Positions 20,749 to 31,637 are shown, counted from the stretch's first letter. The stretch is 64,000 nt of DNA from Cryptomeria japonica (GCF_030272615.1 NC_081412.1:102348796-102412795); one strand, 5' to 3'. Translations and numbers: made by a program. Notes: generated by a model not told the origin, from the letters alone.

Positions 20749-20760
20749 TGGTATCAGAGC
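20749..20760 (+). other. E5 primer binding site
   Basis: TGGTATCAGAGC is the sequence complementary to the 3' end of plant initiator methionine tRNA, the standard copia primer site, two bases after the LTR end. Confidence 0.9.
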
Positions 20761-20820
20761 TTGGTACCTTGGAGGAAGTTTAATAGCTTGAGGAAGATCC
20801 TGAAACCCGAATCTTTAGGC

Positions 20821-21948
20821 ATGGCTATGGAGAAGCAATTTGAGATGGATCTTGAGGATTATGATGCTAAAAGGATGAAGAACTTGAAACTACAAGATGA
20901 ACTGAATTCTGCAAATGAATTCATTCTTGTCCTGCAAGAAAGGTTATCATCTGCTCAAGCAAGAAGGAAGGAACTATTGCAAAAACAAGATGATGATAAT
21001 GCTCTCAAGGAACAATGTCAAAAACTAAGTCAATCAAACATGCTCATGCAAAATGAAATGCAAGACCTTACAATGAGGATGTCTAATGATATTGGGGATA
21101 GAAAGAAGAAAGAAGAAAATCTTGTTACATCTCTAAAGAACAAATCTGAGGAATGTGACAGATTGGCTCATGAGAATGATATGTTGAAAACTAGTTTGGT
21201 GCAATCCTAGAATAATGAGCAAGAACTTGAAAGACAAGTAATATCTCTGAGAGATGATCTAACAGCTACAAGTGAGTACAAAGAAAAGTTTAGGATCAGT
21301 TCTTCTCAATTGGATGACTTGTCGAAAGGACAAAGGCATACTGATGATTCTAGAGGACTTGGATTTGTACATGGTGAAAGCTTTGGTACTACAGATTAGA
21401 CAATCGGTGTGCAGAACTCATCAGAACAGAGGAAACTGGTAAGGAAATCTAATGCTTATAAATTCAATGGTAGATATTTTGTTTGCAATAAATTTGGGCA
21501 TATGGCTAAACAATATAGAAATAGAGAAAATCAAAACTACAATTTTGTTCCCGGTCAATGCATAAATTGCAAGAAGTATGGTCATAAATTAGAAGACTGC
21601 AAAATCAATGTTAAATGTCATGCATGTGGAAAGTTTGGACATTTTTCTAATCACTGTAGGTCAAGGAATGATACCGGATTTGTCAAAGAAATTCAGAAGA
21701 ACAATGATACATGTTATGCATGCAACAAAATATGTCATATGGCTAAGTACTGCAGAAGCAAGACTCAACCGGTTAGCAATGATAAAGACAATGAGAAAGG
21801 AAAGCAGAAGGTAGATGAAATACAACAAGATCACACCAAGAGACAGGTTCGAAAATATGAAGGACCAAGTGGAGATGGATCTACACCAGTAACTCCACTA
21901 GTAGAACAGGGTATTCCTCCATGGGCAGGAAATTCCACCAGTAACTGA
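20821..21948 (+). pseudogene. Gag-like protein: coiled coil plus four zinc knuckles
   Basis: The start is the ATG at 20821, about 60 bases after the primer site. One frame runs to TGA at 21946 and is broken by two TAG codons (about 21208 and 21397), each where glutamine would fit. Residues 1-190 are rich in E, K, L and Q with heptad-like spacing, suggesting a long coiled coil. Then come four knuckles: CNKFGHMAKQY (first and last cysteines lost), CINCKKYGHKLEDC, CHACGKFGHFSNHC and CYACNKICHMAKYC; the last three keep C-x2-C-x4-H-x4-C. The tail is charged. I see no classic copia capsid domain, so the coiled coil may provide assembly. Binding of RNA by the knuckles is inferred from the motif. Confidence 0.75.
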
Positions 21949-22316
21949 GGCATAAGTCTTAGGGGTTGGCAAAGTCATTGCCAAATCTTGCATATTACCC
22001 CCAGAGGAGATCTAAGGTGATCTGGATAGTTGTGTTCATCATAGATGAAGGTTCACCCGACACAAGACTGTGAAACTGGCATTCAGTAGGGTTGTTCGCG
22101 AAGCATTTATTACAGAGAAATATTAGGGTTTTAATCACTGATAAAAAGGGTAAGTGAATTCATTTTCACTCACCGAGAATTCAAGGATTCAGAGCAAAGA
22201 AAAGTCAAATTTCAGGGGAATTAAGAGCGTGCAAAGGCATACTGAAAGTATTTCGAGCAGTTATATGAGAAGCACTCAATCTTCCAACTGACGTTCACTT
22301 TCAGGTATTCTTCAAA
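21949..22316. other. Spacer between E5 Gag-like gene and second gene
   Basis: No gene supported. It holds short runs such as TTACCCCCAGAGG. It is the presumed intergenic region of E5. Confidence 0.5.
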
Positions 22317-22769
22317 ATGGCATCTAGATCTTCAACTCCTACTTTCATTGCAAGCCCCACTATCATAGAGGTTAAGGATAGGTTGAGACTTGTGTTCAAG
22401 GAGGTTCCCCAAATTGCTAAGAAGGAAGAATCTGCGGGAGCATTTTCTAGGGTTCCTGACAGGGTCATGTATGTTGAAGATGTAAGGGCATACTTTCATT
22501 GCACCCTAGAGGATCTAGCCATAGAGGAGATAAAAAGCATGTATCAATCCATGATACTGGGTAGCTCTGGAACCATCAAACTAGAATTCAAAGCAATTGA
22601 GGATCTAGGGTTACTTTTGGCTGGAATAGAGATTCTGGAAGTGCAAGGATCAATCAGTGGGAGAAGAAGAAACCTGCCCCCTAGACTGAAAAGGGGAAGA
22701 AAAGTGAGACCAAGCAGACATGGAGGAAGAAGTAGGAAAATAGGACCATGGACCAGCATTGTGCATTAA
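22317..22769 (+). CDS. Unknown protein, possible N-terminus of the E5 second gene
   Basis: A 150-residue frame starts MASRSSTPTF at 22317. It contains FSRVPDRVMYVEDVRAYFHC and YQSMILGSSGTIKLEFKAIE. I do not recognise a domain. It may be the beginning of the protein that continues after the inserted E6/E7 at about 32004: both have an acidic, helical composition, and the second part opens in mid-domain (WLDRSYMITNEAIQAF). The last 40 residues (GRRRNLPPRLKRGRKVRPS) are basic and may already be a shifted or foreign reading. The link is a hypothesis based on position and style, not on an overlap. Confidence 0.45.
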   Translation: MASRSSTPTFIASPTIIEVKDRLRLVFKEVPQIAKKEESAGAFSRVPDRVMYVEDVRAYFHCTLEDLAIEEIKSMYQSMILGSSGTIKLEFKAIEDLGLLLAGIEILEVQGSISGRRRNLPPRLKRGRKVRPSRHGGRSRKIGPWTSIVH

Positions 22770-23707
22770 ATTCACAAGTGATATCTCCTATAGTTTAAAG
22801 GGGATGCAAGACTTAGGAGGAGTCACATATTGATCAGATCATTCACCCCTTAGTTGAAAGTGGTCAAGGAGATGAACATGCTGCTACTGGCAAGAGGAAG
22901 ACAACAAGATGGTAGTGTGTGTATAGGTACCACCTTGACTACACATGGAAGATAGTTTACTACTACAGGTGAAAGGAATGGTTGCAAAGGCATTTGGAAC
23001 CGGGAGATAAAAGTAAAGAGGAAAGTGTCCCAGAAGAAACAAGAGACCGGTATGTACAACATGTTATCAGCATGGATGTTGCTCAAAGTTGTAGATTATG
23101 TAAATCAATGATGTTGAGGGATCATTGCAGTAACTCCGGTAGCCTGGATGGATGAGGTTACGTCTCAAGTGATAATTGAAAAGGACCTAAATGACTTATG
23201 ATGGTCTGGTATCTGATCTTATGAGTATACAACCTAATGGGTCAATAGGTTGGATATGTGAGTTGGCATTATGGTCATGATGACAAATGTCACAGGTATT
23301 GAGGTGAGTACCATTTTGGAATCTAACAGATGAGAAACGAAGACCTGAGATCTATGGTTCAGGGGGAGTTTAGAGCTATATCTTTAGATTAATTTTAGAT
23401 ATATTGAACACAGAAGTAGATTCAGCAGATGCTCAAAGAAGGAGAGAGACCTGTGTTAGCTGTTAAGGGTTGTTTGGTACCTGATCTTTCCATCTCAAGT
23501 GTTGTTGTTTGAGATGATGTTGTGCATAATCTTCAAGGAGGGAGATGAACCCGGTATTAAGGGGAGAAGGATTCCTGTCAGTGCTCAGTAGATACAAGGA
23601 GAAATATTATCCTGACAGCACCCATTGCCATTATTGTCAAAGGGGGAGAAAGTTACTGTAGTATACCAAATACTACATGAGTTGACATCAATGCCAAAGG
23701 GGGAGAT
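22770..23707 (+). other. E6 3' untranslated region and polypurine tract
   Basis: No coding region. It resembles the end of E1: two copies of AAAGGGGGAGA, the second touching the LTR. CAATGCCAA (23689-23697) and TTGGCATTG (23710-23718) form a perfect 9-base inverted repeat around the second copy. Confidence 0.65.
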
Positions 23708-25185
23708 TGTTGGCATTGTGTTGTCATTGATGTCAACCAATATAGGATGTTACCGGTATCACTGAAATTGATGTCAGCTAGTGAACAAGAGGTTGTTGGC
23801 ATTAGAGTTTGATGTGAATTAGTATAGAAGATGGATCAGTATGGGAGAAGAATTAATGTGTTGTCATTGATGACAACCTGGTGACCACCCTCTTGTAAAA
23901 GGAAGAAGCTAGATGTGCAGCAAAGTGATCACTCTGCAGAAAGGGTATTGATATAGTGTTGCATGCAACTAGTATGAAGAGATTACATGATGAACATTGG
24001 TTATGTTGAAGTAGCAGAATATTATTTGGTTCACATCAACACTAGAGGAGAAGTTTGAGCAGGCCATCAGATTGCTAGTGTGAGGTTAACTAGCAGGACT
24101 CCCACTATTTGAAGAAGTCATCACAAGCTAGGTGATAGATTGATAGAGTATGTTCCCTCTGTGTGCAGGATGGCATATGTCATGTGGATGATGCATACTC
24201 CCCTCGGTAATGTCATACTTATACCAGAAGAATGATTCCCTAAAATAGGCAGGTGATTGATGCAAAGACTAGTTGTACAAGTGAAAGATGAGGAAGCCTC
24301 TAGAGCATGAGATCAGGGTTATGCACTAGACTGATAGACTGACAGAGAAGGCATGTTGAGATGTCAATACAGAAGAAGAGTGATGTCTTTTTCATTCAGA
24401 CAAACTGGCTAAGATAAGGTCTGAGCTGATCAAGGAGAAGGCAAGGCTGACTAGATGCAAACAGAGGAATTTGACATGACTAAAGATAGAGTCTGGTGAA
24501 GATTGATGACTTGTGTCATCAAGAGGTTTTACCGGTATGAATGTTCACCGGTAATATGGAAAAGGTGCAGATGCAGATGTCTTCCCACCTTGTAGGAATA
24601 AGCATGCTCAAGATAGACATGTCTAACGATCAGTCAAGGTGTTCCACCAACGGTTCAGCAGAAGGTAGACATGAGGAGGCAACCGGTAGAATTAGAGAAC
24701 TGACAGGAAAGAGGAATCGGTAGAGTGTGTGGTCGGTGACCAAGCTAAACCGAAAGAATAGTGTGATGAGGTGGATACCGACTATGATGCCATGTGAAGA
24801 TGAAGTGGTGGATGAAACATGCACAGGTCGGTGAAGTAAGCTCAATGAGGTAGTTGTGATTGGTCTAACATTATTGGTGACTACAAAGCTCGAGGTAGAG
24901 TTGTGCAACTCGAGATCTAGGACAGATTCATTGTACGGATGGAAGTAGGTGAAGGAGACGGATGGGCCATTTATGGCAAATTGACTGAGCAAAGCCAAAA
25001 GATTGATTGCAGACTACTGAAGGAGGAAGGCGTGTTCTAGAAGGCATGAAAATGGCAGATATGTACAGATAGACATCTCTGAGTTGTGATCCAATCAGAT
25101 TTGATTGGATTCAGTGTGTCTTGTGATCTGTGGAGAAATCCCTAAGGCACCAAGTTTGAATTGGTTTTTGGCTAGAATTTTGGGT

Positions 25186-25193
25186 TATAAATA
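25186..25193 (+). promoter_or_regulatory. Putative TATA box of the E6 LTR
   Basis: TATAAATA in GGGTTATAAATACGTGAGC, a strong match to the plant TATA consensus, about 1480 bases into the LTR. Confidence 0.5.
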
Positions 25194-25704
25194 CGTGAGC
25201 CTAAGAGATAGATGGGGTTGCTGAATGAAAGAAGATTATGTTGTTGCAAAGTGACTAAGTGTTACTTTTGCATGTGAGAGAAAAACAGCCAAGTGCTCAA
25301 CAAGTTCTGAGAAGAGAGTAAGAGTGAGGGAGAATCAGGTTGAAGTGTTCAACTGGTAGAAGAGCAGAACCGATAGTGTCCATATCGAGAGAGAAAAGGT
25401 GAAGGAAGCTGCAGAATAGGTAGGCATAGAACCGGCTAAGTATAGTTCTGGTGAAGAGCAGCAGAGAGCTAAAGGAAGTGAGAATCGATAGAGAGAAAGG
25501 TGAACTGGTAAGCAGCAGCAGTGAGTAAGAAGAGAAGATCTAGTAGGATAGTGACTGAGTTGGTGAAGATTCATTTAGAGTGAGCAGAGAATTGGTAAGG
25601 TTGAGGAGATACCTTACAGAAAGGGGAGATTGTATTGAGTTGTTACAAGATCCACTTGTACCTAGATAACTACTTTTGTAATTGAAGTTTACATTGTGAA
25701 CATT

Positions 25705-25840
25705 GAGTTGTAGCTCGGTGCAGGGGTTGTAGCTCCTTGGGTTGGTGCCCTAAATACTGGGGTTGGTGCTCCTTTGGGTTGTAGCCCATAAATCAGTTAG
25801 GGGTTGGTGTTTCTTGGGTTGGTGCTCTAAACTTTGTAAT
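25705..25840 (+). repeat. Repeated GGGTTGGTGCYC / GTTGTAGCYC words in the E6 LTR
   Basis: Alternating GGTTGTAGCTC and GGGTTGGTGCCC-like words occur about seven times in 135 bases, downstream of the TATA box and so probably in the transcribed R/U5 part of the LTR. Confidence 0.65.
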
Positions 25841-26106
25841 AGGGTTTTCATTGTGAGGTTGGATTGGAGCAGTAGACTCTAGCAACATTGCTCACTGAGG
25901 TTTTTCCCATCTTGGGTTTTCCTCGTATATCCTGGTGTTATGAGATGCCTCTTTATGTGTGATTGTTTTGAGTTGGTCTCCTCACTAACTGGTACGCCTC
26001 CATTGTGTTAGATCCCATAACCAGTATACACACATAAGTTAGTTAAGGGTAAAAGATTAAGAACCACTAATTCACCCCCCTCTCAGTGGTGCATTATGTC
26101 TAACAA

Positions 26107-26121
26107 CTCTAACACCCCCCC
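26107..26121 (-). other. E7 polypurine tract and first bases of its 3' LTR
   Basis: On the - strand: GGGGGGG (26121-26115) then TGTTAGAG, identical to the first bases of the E7 5' LTR at 32003. After 9 bases the sequence becomes the end of the E6 LTR. Confidence 0.7.
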
Positions 26122-26399
26122 TTAAGCTAGACTTAGGGAGAAGCTAAAACCTAGAATAGCTACTGAAAGCAGGAAAGATGGGTCCTGACAACAAGGCCTA
26201 ATCAGGTACCCAAATACAATGAAATCTCTATGAAACAGAGAAAAAGGAGAAAACTCAGTGGGAAAAAACTCCTCTCCAAAAAGAGATAAAAGAGCATGCT
26301 GAAGGAAAAAGAAGGAAGGAAGGCCTCATAAAGACCCCCCAAGGAAAACTTCCTTCACCCCAAGCATAGAGCGCAACTGAAGATAGCACGACGATGCAA

Positions 26400-27150
26400 A
26401 AGGTTTCATGAAGATGTCTACAACCTGCTCAGTAGTGGGAATGTACTCCAAAATGAGAGAACCATCCTGAATCAATTGGCGGATAAAATGCATGTGAAGC
26501 TCAATGTGCTTTGTCCGCTAATTCTCTATCAGGTTGTGGGAAATATTAATAGCATTCTGATTATCACATCAAAGAACAGTGGGACTATCAGGAGGAAAAC
26601 CAAACTCAGTCATCAACTGTCAAAGCCATAAGATCTCCTGACTGGTGATCACAACAGCTCAGTACTCAGCCTCTGTAGATGATAATGTATGAGCAGTCTA
26701 CTTCTTGCAAGACCATGTGATAGGAACAGAGCCAAGATAGAAAACAAAGCCAGAAGTAGACTTCCAATCAATGACATCACCAGCCCAATCTGAGTCAGTG
26801 TAGCCAACAATGTGAGGTTCCCCTGATGTGTAGTGAATGCCATGAGAAATGGAGCCTTGAATGTACCACAAAATACGATTGGCAGCTTGCCAATGACTCT
26901 CATGAGAAACATGGGAGAATCAAGAGACAAGGCCAACCGCAAAGGAAAGATCAAGATGAGTGTGAGTCAGGTACAACAAACTACCAACCAACTTCTTGTA
27001 AAGAGTAGAATCTACTGAAGGAGTAGGACAAGTAGTAATCAAAACAACCCCTGACTGAAAATGAGTGGGAGCAAGATTGCAATCAAGCATGCCAAAGCAC
27101 TGAAGCATGTCAAGAGCATACTTCTACTGGTAAACGTAGATCCCATCAGA
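26400..27150 (-). pseudogene. Copia RNase H and RT C-terminus
   Basis: Pieces in order on the - strand: DMLQCFGMLDCNLAPTHFQS, the Y-K-K-L-V-G-S-L-L-Y-L block (about 27110-26920), ANRILWYIQG, GYTDSDWAGD (catalytic aspartate, about 26800), KSTSGFVFYLG, and STEAEY (glutamate, about 26670). Stops occur at KK-stop-TAHTLSSTEAEY-stop, where glutamine and a non-stop residue are expected. The 3' part to about 26400 is badly decayed. Confidence 0.75.
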
Positions 27151-27159
27151 AGAGTGAAT

Positions 27160-28116
27160 CACTTGAAGACCAAGGAAATAGTATAGAAGACCGAGATCTG
27201 TCATCTCAAATTGGTCCATCAAAGCTCGCTTAATATGCTAAATCATAGAGGATGATCTACCTATGATGAGGAGATCATCAATATATAGCATAAGAATCAG
27301 GATCTTACCCTCAAGAAGTTGAATGTACATTGTGTGATCGGAATGATTGTGAGTGAAACCAATGGAGAGCAAGAAAGAATCCAACTTCTCATACCAAGCC
27401 CGAGGGGCCTATTTGAGACCATACAATGAACGTTGAAGTCTACAAACCAAAGAACTGTCCTACACAAATCCCTAAAGCTACTCCATAAAGATTTCCTCTT
27501 GTAGGTCCCCATGCAAGAAAGCACTCTTCACATCCATCTGGAAAATGAGCCATCCCCGAGAAGATGGAAGAGAGAGTACAAAGTGAATAGAGTTCATCTT
27601 GGCGACAAGGGAAAATGTCTCAAAGTAATCAATACCCTCAACCTGCGAGAAACCCTTCGCAACAAGATGTGCTTTGTACTTATCAATCGAACCATCAGCA
27701 ACATACTTAGTGTGATACAACCAATGGCACCTAACCATCTCTCTTCCCTTAGGAAGAGGATAGAGATCCCACGTATGATTCCTCATCAAAGAAGAATACT
27801 CCTCCTCCATAGCATGATCCCACTTAGGGTGTCCTGTAGCCTCTAAAAACTTATGAGGATCATCTGAAATGGCATGATTCAAAAGACTAGAACCCACAGT
27901 ATGAGAATAGGTGCGACAAGTATCTAAAGGATCACCAACCATAGAACCTATCACCTCAACAATAAAGCAAGCCCACTTGGGCATCTGAGGTGGAGCAGGT
28001 GGAGGTGGGGATGGTGGATCATCAATACCATCATCAAAATCATCCTCAAAATAATCCTGAAGAGATGCAGTGGGAGGAGTAGGCAAAGGAGTAGACACTA
28101 GAGTCAGGGTATCCAC
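27160..28116 (-). pseudogene. Copia reverse transcriptase
   Basis: The open part (28116-27478) begins with an acidic, proline-rich linker (SPPPPAPPQMPKW) and gives WDHAMEEEYSSL, ARLVAKG-like AHLVAKGFSQVEGID, and the catalytic aspartate in FQMDVKSAFLHGDLQEE. After a stop it continues LYGLK-stop-APRAWYEKL, and the catalytic box YIDD is at about 27274-27285 on the - strand. DLGLLYYFLGLQV follows. At least three in-frame stops are present. Confidence 0.8.
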
Positions 28117-28149
28117 TGTGGGAAGCCGCTCATCAAACTGAACATCTCA

Positions 28150-28990
28150 TCGAAACATTACCTCTCTGGAATCAAGATCAAACAACCTGTATGTCTTAAC
28201 ATCCTCACAGTAGCCAGCAAAAATGAGGGGTTGGCTCTTCCGCTCCATTTCTTTCCTTTGAGAATCAGGAATAAAGGCCATGCATCACTGCCAAACACTC
28301 GAAAAAAAGAAACATCGGGCTTGTCATGAGACCAAGCCTCCTCAGGAGTCATATGTCGAATCACCTTGTGAGGCATCTGATTCTGAATATAGTTGGCACA
28401 ATTGACTGCCTCGGCCCAAAAAGATGAATCCATGGACCTGGACTGAATCATACAATTTGTCATCTCCTGTAAAGTTTCGTTCTTGCACTCAGCAACACCA
28501 TTCTGCTGAGGGGTGTAGGGAACAATAAACTAATGCTGCAAACCATGCTCAGTGCAAAAATCTCTGAAATCCTAATTCACATACTCCCCCCCATTATCTA
28601 TACATATCTATCGAATAGAACAACCAGACTGCTTCTCTACAAATATCTTGAAGAATGGAAATGAATCAAAGACATCAGACTTGTACTTAAGAAAGTACAC
28701 CCATGTGCGTCTGGAGAAGTCATCAATAAAAGTGAGTACATACTTGGCCCTAGAAAAAGGAGTAGGAAAGCACATGAGATCACTGTGAATCAACTCCAAG
28801 GGTTCCAAAGCACGAGGGGCTCTTCCCTTCAAAAAGGGATCGCTGTGATGCTTGTTAAGCACACAAACATGACAAACACCATCAATGCAGGAAATCTATG
28901 GGAGCCCAAGAACAAGTGCCTGTGTACTCATCTACTGAAGATATCTATAATTGACATGGCCCAAGCACTCATGCCAAAGCTTACTCACTA
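28150..28990 (-). pseudogene. Copia integrase, damaged
   Basis: The open piece at 28862-28608 has ELIHSDLMCF (first catalytic aspartate) and FIDDFSRRTWVYFLKYKSD, a standard integrase core. The second aspartate and glutamate region (28600-28470) is decayed and full of stops. The piece at 28463-28158 carries SFWAEAVNCANYIQNQMPH and FFRVFGSDAW, the usual C-terminal part of the core, followed by the polyprotein linker to RT. Confidence 0.75.
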
Positions 28991-28999
28991 AATTTGCAT

Positions 29000-29460
29000 G
29001 TGCTATAAAAGATGAACCTGTACTCGCAAAGGGCTCAAATCCATCAAATCTGTACAGATGAGATGCAGTATCAACACTCCCAATAGCCAACCAAATTAGA
29101 GTCATGGAGGTCCTGAATAACCACATCATGTGCTGAGAACTCAACCGTCTTACCAGAGCCAGAATGACAAATCTGATAAATGGACAGGAGGTTCGTTGAG
29201 ATGTTAGGGATAACCAGAACATCCTGCAGAGTACCCCCATCCAAAGAGATAGAACCTAAACCCAAGACTAAAAGCTAAACTAAGTCACCCACTACAATCT
29301 GTGAAGTACCACAAGAGGCAAGAGAAGAAACCAACTACTGAGTGTGATTCATATGGTGAGAAGCACTAGAATCAAATATCCAAGTGGACCCATAGGTCAA
29401 AGCCTGAGCAGTGAGAGCATGACCTTTCCCTATGGAAGGAGAAGATGCCTGAGGTGAGGA
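29000..29460 (-). pseudogene. Copia aspartic protease, damaged
   Basis: The - strand has TWIFDSSASHHMNH near 29385-29345, matching the copia protease motif W-x-x-D-S-G-A-S-x-H but with serine in place of the glycine of D-S-G. It continues GLGSISLDGGTLQDVLVIPN and NLLSIYQICHSG (29265-29160). The loss of the glycine would impair the active site. Confidence 0.7.
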
Positions 29461-30354
29461 GATGTGATGCTACTGCATGGCTTCCTCTAAAGCCTCTAAG
29501 CATTTCCAACACCTGGAAAATGGATGTCCTTCCTTGCCACAAAAACTGCAAGTGTCTCCCAATTTCTTCTTAGTCTTGGAGGAAGACTCACCAGACTGTG
29601 AAGATTTCCCATGTTTCAAAGGAAATGGTGGTTTAGAATCAGACTTAGGAGGTGGCTTCGAGGAATGCTCACTGCCTGCAGAATTCTTTTTTGGCTTCAG
29701 TTTCTGCTTTTGCTTCTCCTTAGAGGACTGAGCAACCAATGCTTTGTTCTTGGACCCTAAGAGCATGTCTAGCTGAGAAAGATGAGACTGTTCACGAGAC
29801 AAAAGCTCACAAAACACATCAAAGGTAGGCATAATGAAACAAGCACCCAATCCATCCATGGTGGAGTAGAAAGAAGAGGCAAAAAACTAAAAAATGACCC
29901 CGAAGCTTCAAAAGAATCAAGCGAATGCACTCAGTGTCTGTCTTGATCTTGCCACATCCCTGGAGAATAGATCTGGCAGTCTTGAACTTGTTCAAAAAAT
30001 CCTCAATGGTGGGAAACAAATCAGGTGACAAAGAAACCAACTTTTTTCTCAATCTATAATGCCTGAATCTCATTAACCCTCCCAAAGAGAGACCCAAACT
30101 TCAACCACATAGCGCGAGGAGTGAGCAACTCGTCAAGGTGAAATAGAAGACTGTCAAAGACATGCAAAGAGAGCAAACCCATGGCCTCATCCATCTTGTT
30201 TATGTGTTGAAGAAGCTCATAAAGATGCTGCAATAGAGGCTGAACCTCATCCAAACAAGACCACAACCCTCATGCCCAGAGAAGCCTCATGATGCGGGGC
30301 TTCCCAGTGTGATAGTTCTGTGATTTTAACAACTCAACTGAAGGATCTGCCATG
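29461..30354 (-). pseudogene. gag: Copia Gag with one zinc knuckle
   Basis: The start is placed at MADPSVELLKSQNYHTGKP (ATG complementary to about 30354). The capsid pieces follow: WSCLDEVQPLLQHLYELLQ, KMDEAMGLLSLHVFDSLLFH, FPTIEDFLNKFKTARSILQG (30270-29930), then FDVFCELLSREQSHLSQLD and a K/S/P-rich linker. The nucleocapsid knuckle CSFCGKEGHPFSRC keeps the full C-x2-C-x4-H-x4-C pattern near 29560, followed by KCLEALEEAMQ. Stops and at least two frameshifts break it. Confidence 0.75.
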
Positions 30355-31625
30355 AAAACTCTACACTAACACCTGCTTGTTGGTTTTTTTATTATGTGAT
30401 CTTTTAGAATAGACAGAAGATGCAAAAGGGTTTGTTTGTTTTTTAGATTTTTGGTATTTTAGATTTCTGATATAAATGATAGAAAGCAAGAAAAAAAAAC
30501 CCCCCCCACAATAGATAAACCCAAACCCTAGTACATACTGATGAGAAGGAAGTAGTGCATAAGCAAAAAAAATTTGAATTGAAATCTCATGTACCTGATG
30601 AAAAATATGAGAAGCAAGATCACATATGTGAATAGAGTATGCTAAGAGCTTTCCAACACCTATTCGTTTTCAAAAAACGGAGCCTGTTTGCTCATTCTAC
30701 TACCACAGAAGTGCAGAAAAGAGACGTGACTTTGACTGGAAAAAAGTACACCCAAACATAAAAATTGAGCAAAAATTTCAATACCATGAGGTCCATCTCG
30801 GAACCAACTTCTTGACGCCTATTCATTTTCGAAAAAACAACTCTGCATGCTCAAGATATGGCCAAAAAATGAACCCCCTCTTAAAGAGACAAGAGGGTGG
30901 AGGTCCGGTGCCAGGGCCTGGTAGCGGTGGCGCTCCAGCGGCACTCCAAGGTGGAGCGGCAGAGTGGCAGAGAGGGAGCAGCAGTGGCGGGGAGAGCCAA
31001 GGTGGCCAGCGGCAGGGAGGTGGGCTCTAGTGGCGGGGAGGCAGGCTTCGGCAGGCACTAGTGGCGAGAGCAGGAGCCGGCGGCGGGAGCAGGAGTCGGC
31101 AAGGGCTGGAGGGTGGGGTCGGTAGGGGGCCAAAGGCCACCGGCAGGGAGGGGCCTGCGCTGACAATTCTAGTCGACTGGACTGACAGCCGGCAGCTGGA
31201 CTATCAGGGGGGTACGGGGTACCCTCTGAAAACCCAAAACTTTATTTTTATGATTTTTCAACAAACTTTTTCGCCTTTTCCAATTATTTTTTATTTTATT
31301 TTATTTTTTTCAAAAAATCAGCCTGCATGTCATAAAAAGGCAAAAAATATTTTTTTTGAAATTTTTTTCTCAAACTATGTGTCAGGGTTGTACGGCCTGG
31401 TACTGAAGAAAAAATACCCCCAGATGCTCTAGAGTCAAAACTAGGCAAGTTTTATATGACTATAGGGGTTGTTGGGCCTTCTGAGAATGATGGTGAGGTC
31501 CGTTTAGGCCCAAAGTGTTCAGAAAAAAAGGCATATCCCTAGGTGCATAAAAAAATTTCTGAAACCCTAGATCTGCTTCCAATGCAAAAATTCTCAAAAC
31601 AAGAACAAATAGTTGTAGATCTTAA
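30355..31625 (-). other. E7 leader containing a GC-rich island
   Basis: This is the untranslated stretch between primer site and gag. From about 30890 to 31225 the sequence is strikingly GC-rich (CAGCGGCACTCC, GTGGCGGGG, GGAGCCGGCGGCGGG) while both sides are AT-rich. Two related words near the left side (CACCTATTCGTTTTC at about 30659, CGCCTATTCATTTTC at about 30816) suggest a partial duplication. Long frames exist on both strands through the island but have the low-complexity look of GC-rich DNA; I do not call them genes. Confidence 0.55.
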
Positions 31626-31637
31626 GCTCTAATACCA
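31626..31637 (-). other. E7 primer binding site
   Basis: TGGTATTAGAGC on the - strand, one base from the initiator-methionine tRNA complement TGGTATCAGAGC, directly at the LTR end. Confidence 0.85.

Larger units (their letters stand above)
22770..26105 (+). mobile_element. E6: copia element, 3' end only
   Basis: A non-coding stretch of about 940 bases, with two polypurine-like blocks (23639-23650 and 23696-23706), leads into a 2.4 kb LTR. No pol gene remains. The left border with E5 is not sharp and was set just after the preceding open frame. The right end lies 9 bases from the start of the E7 3' LTR, which suggests that E6 inserted into that LTR. Confidence 0.6.
23708..26105 (+). repeat. 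E6 3' LTR, about 2.4 kb
   Basis: It starts TGTTGGCATTGTG after the polypurine tract and ends with CACCCCCCTCTCAGTGG and GTCTAACA, the C-tract seen at the ends of the other copia LTRs here. A perfect palindrome TTGTCATTGATGACAA lies near 23862-23877. A TATA box is at 25186. A cluster of GGGTTGGTGCTC words lies at about 25700-25840. No second copy exists in the window to confirm the borders. Confidence 0.7.

Noticed and set aside
20606-20791. Frame crossing the E5 LTR end and primer site
   Set aside because: It runs through LTR and primer site and cannot be the Gag start; the ATG at 20821 is better placed.
30819-31166. GC-rich frames on both strands in the E7 leader
   Set aside because: Open frames are expected by chance in GC-rich DNA; the translations are low in complexity and no domain is seen.
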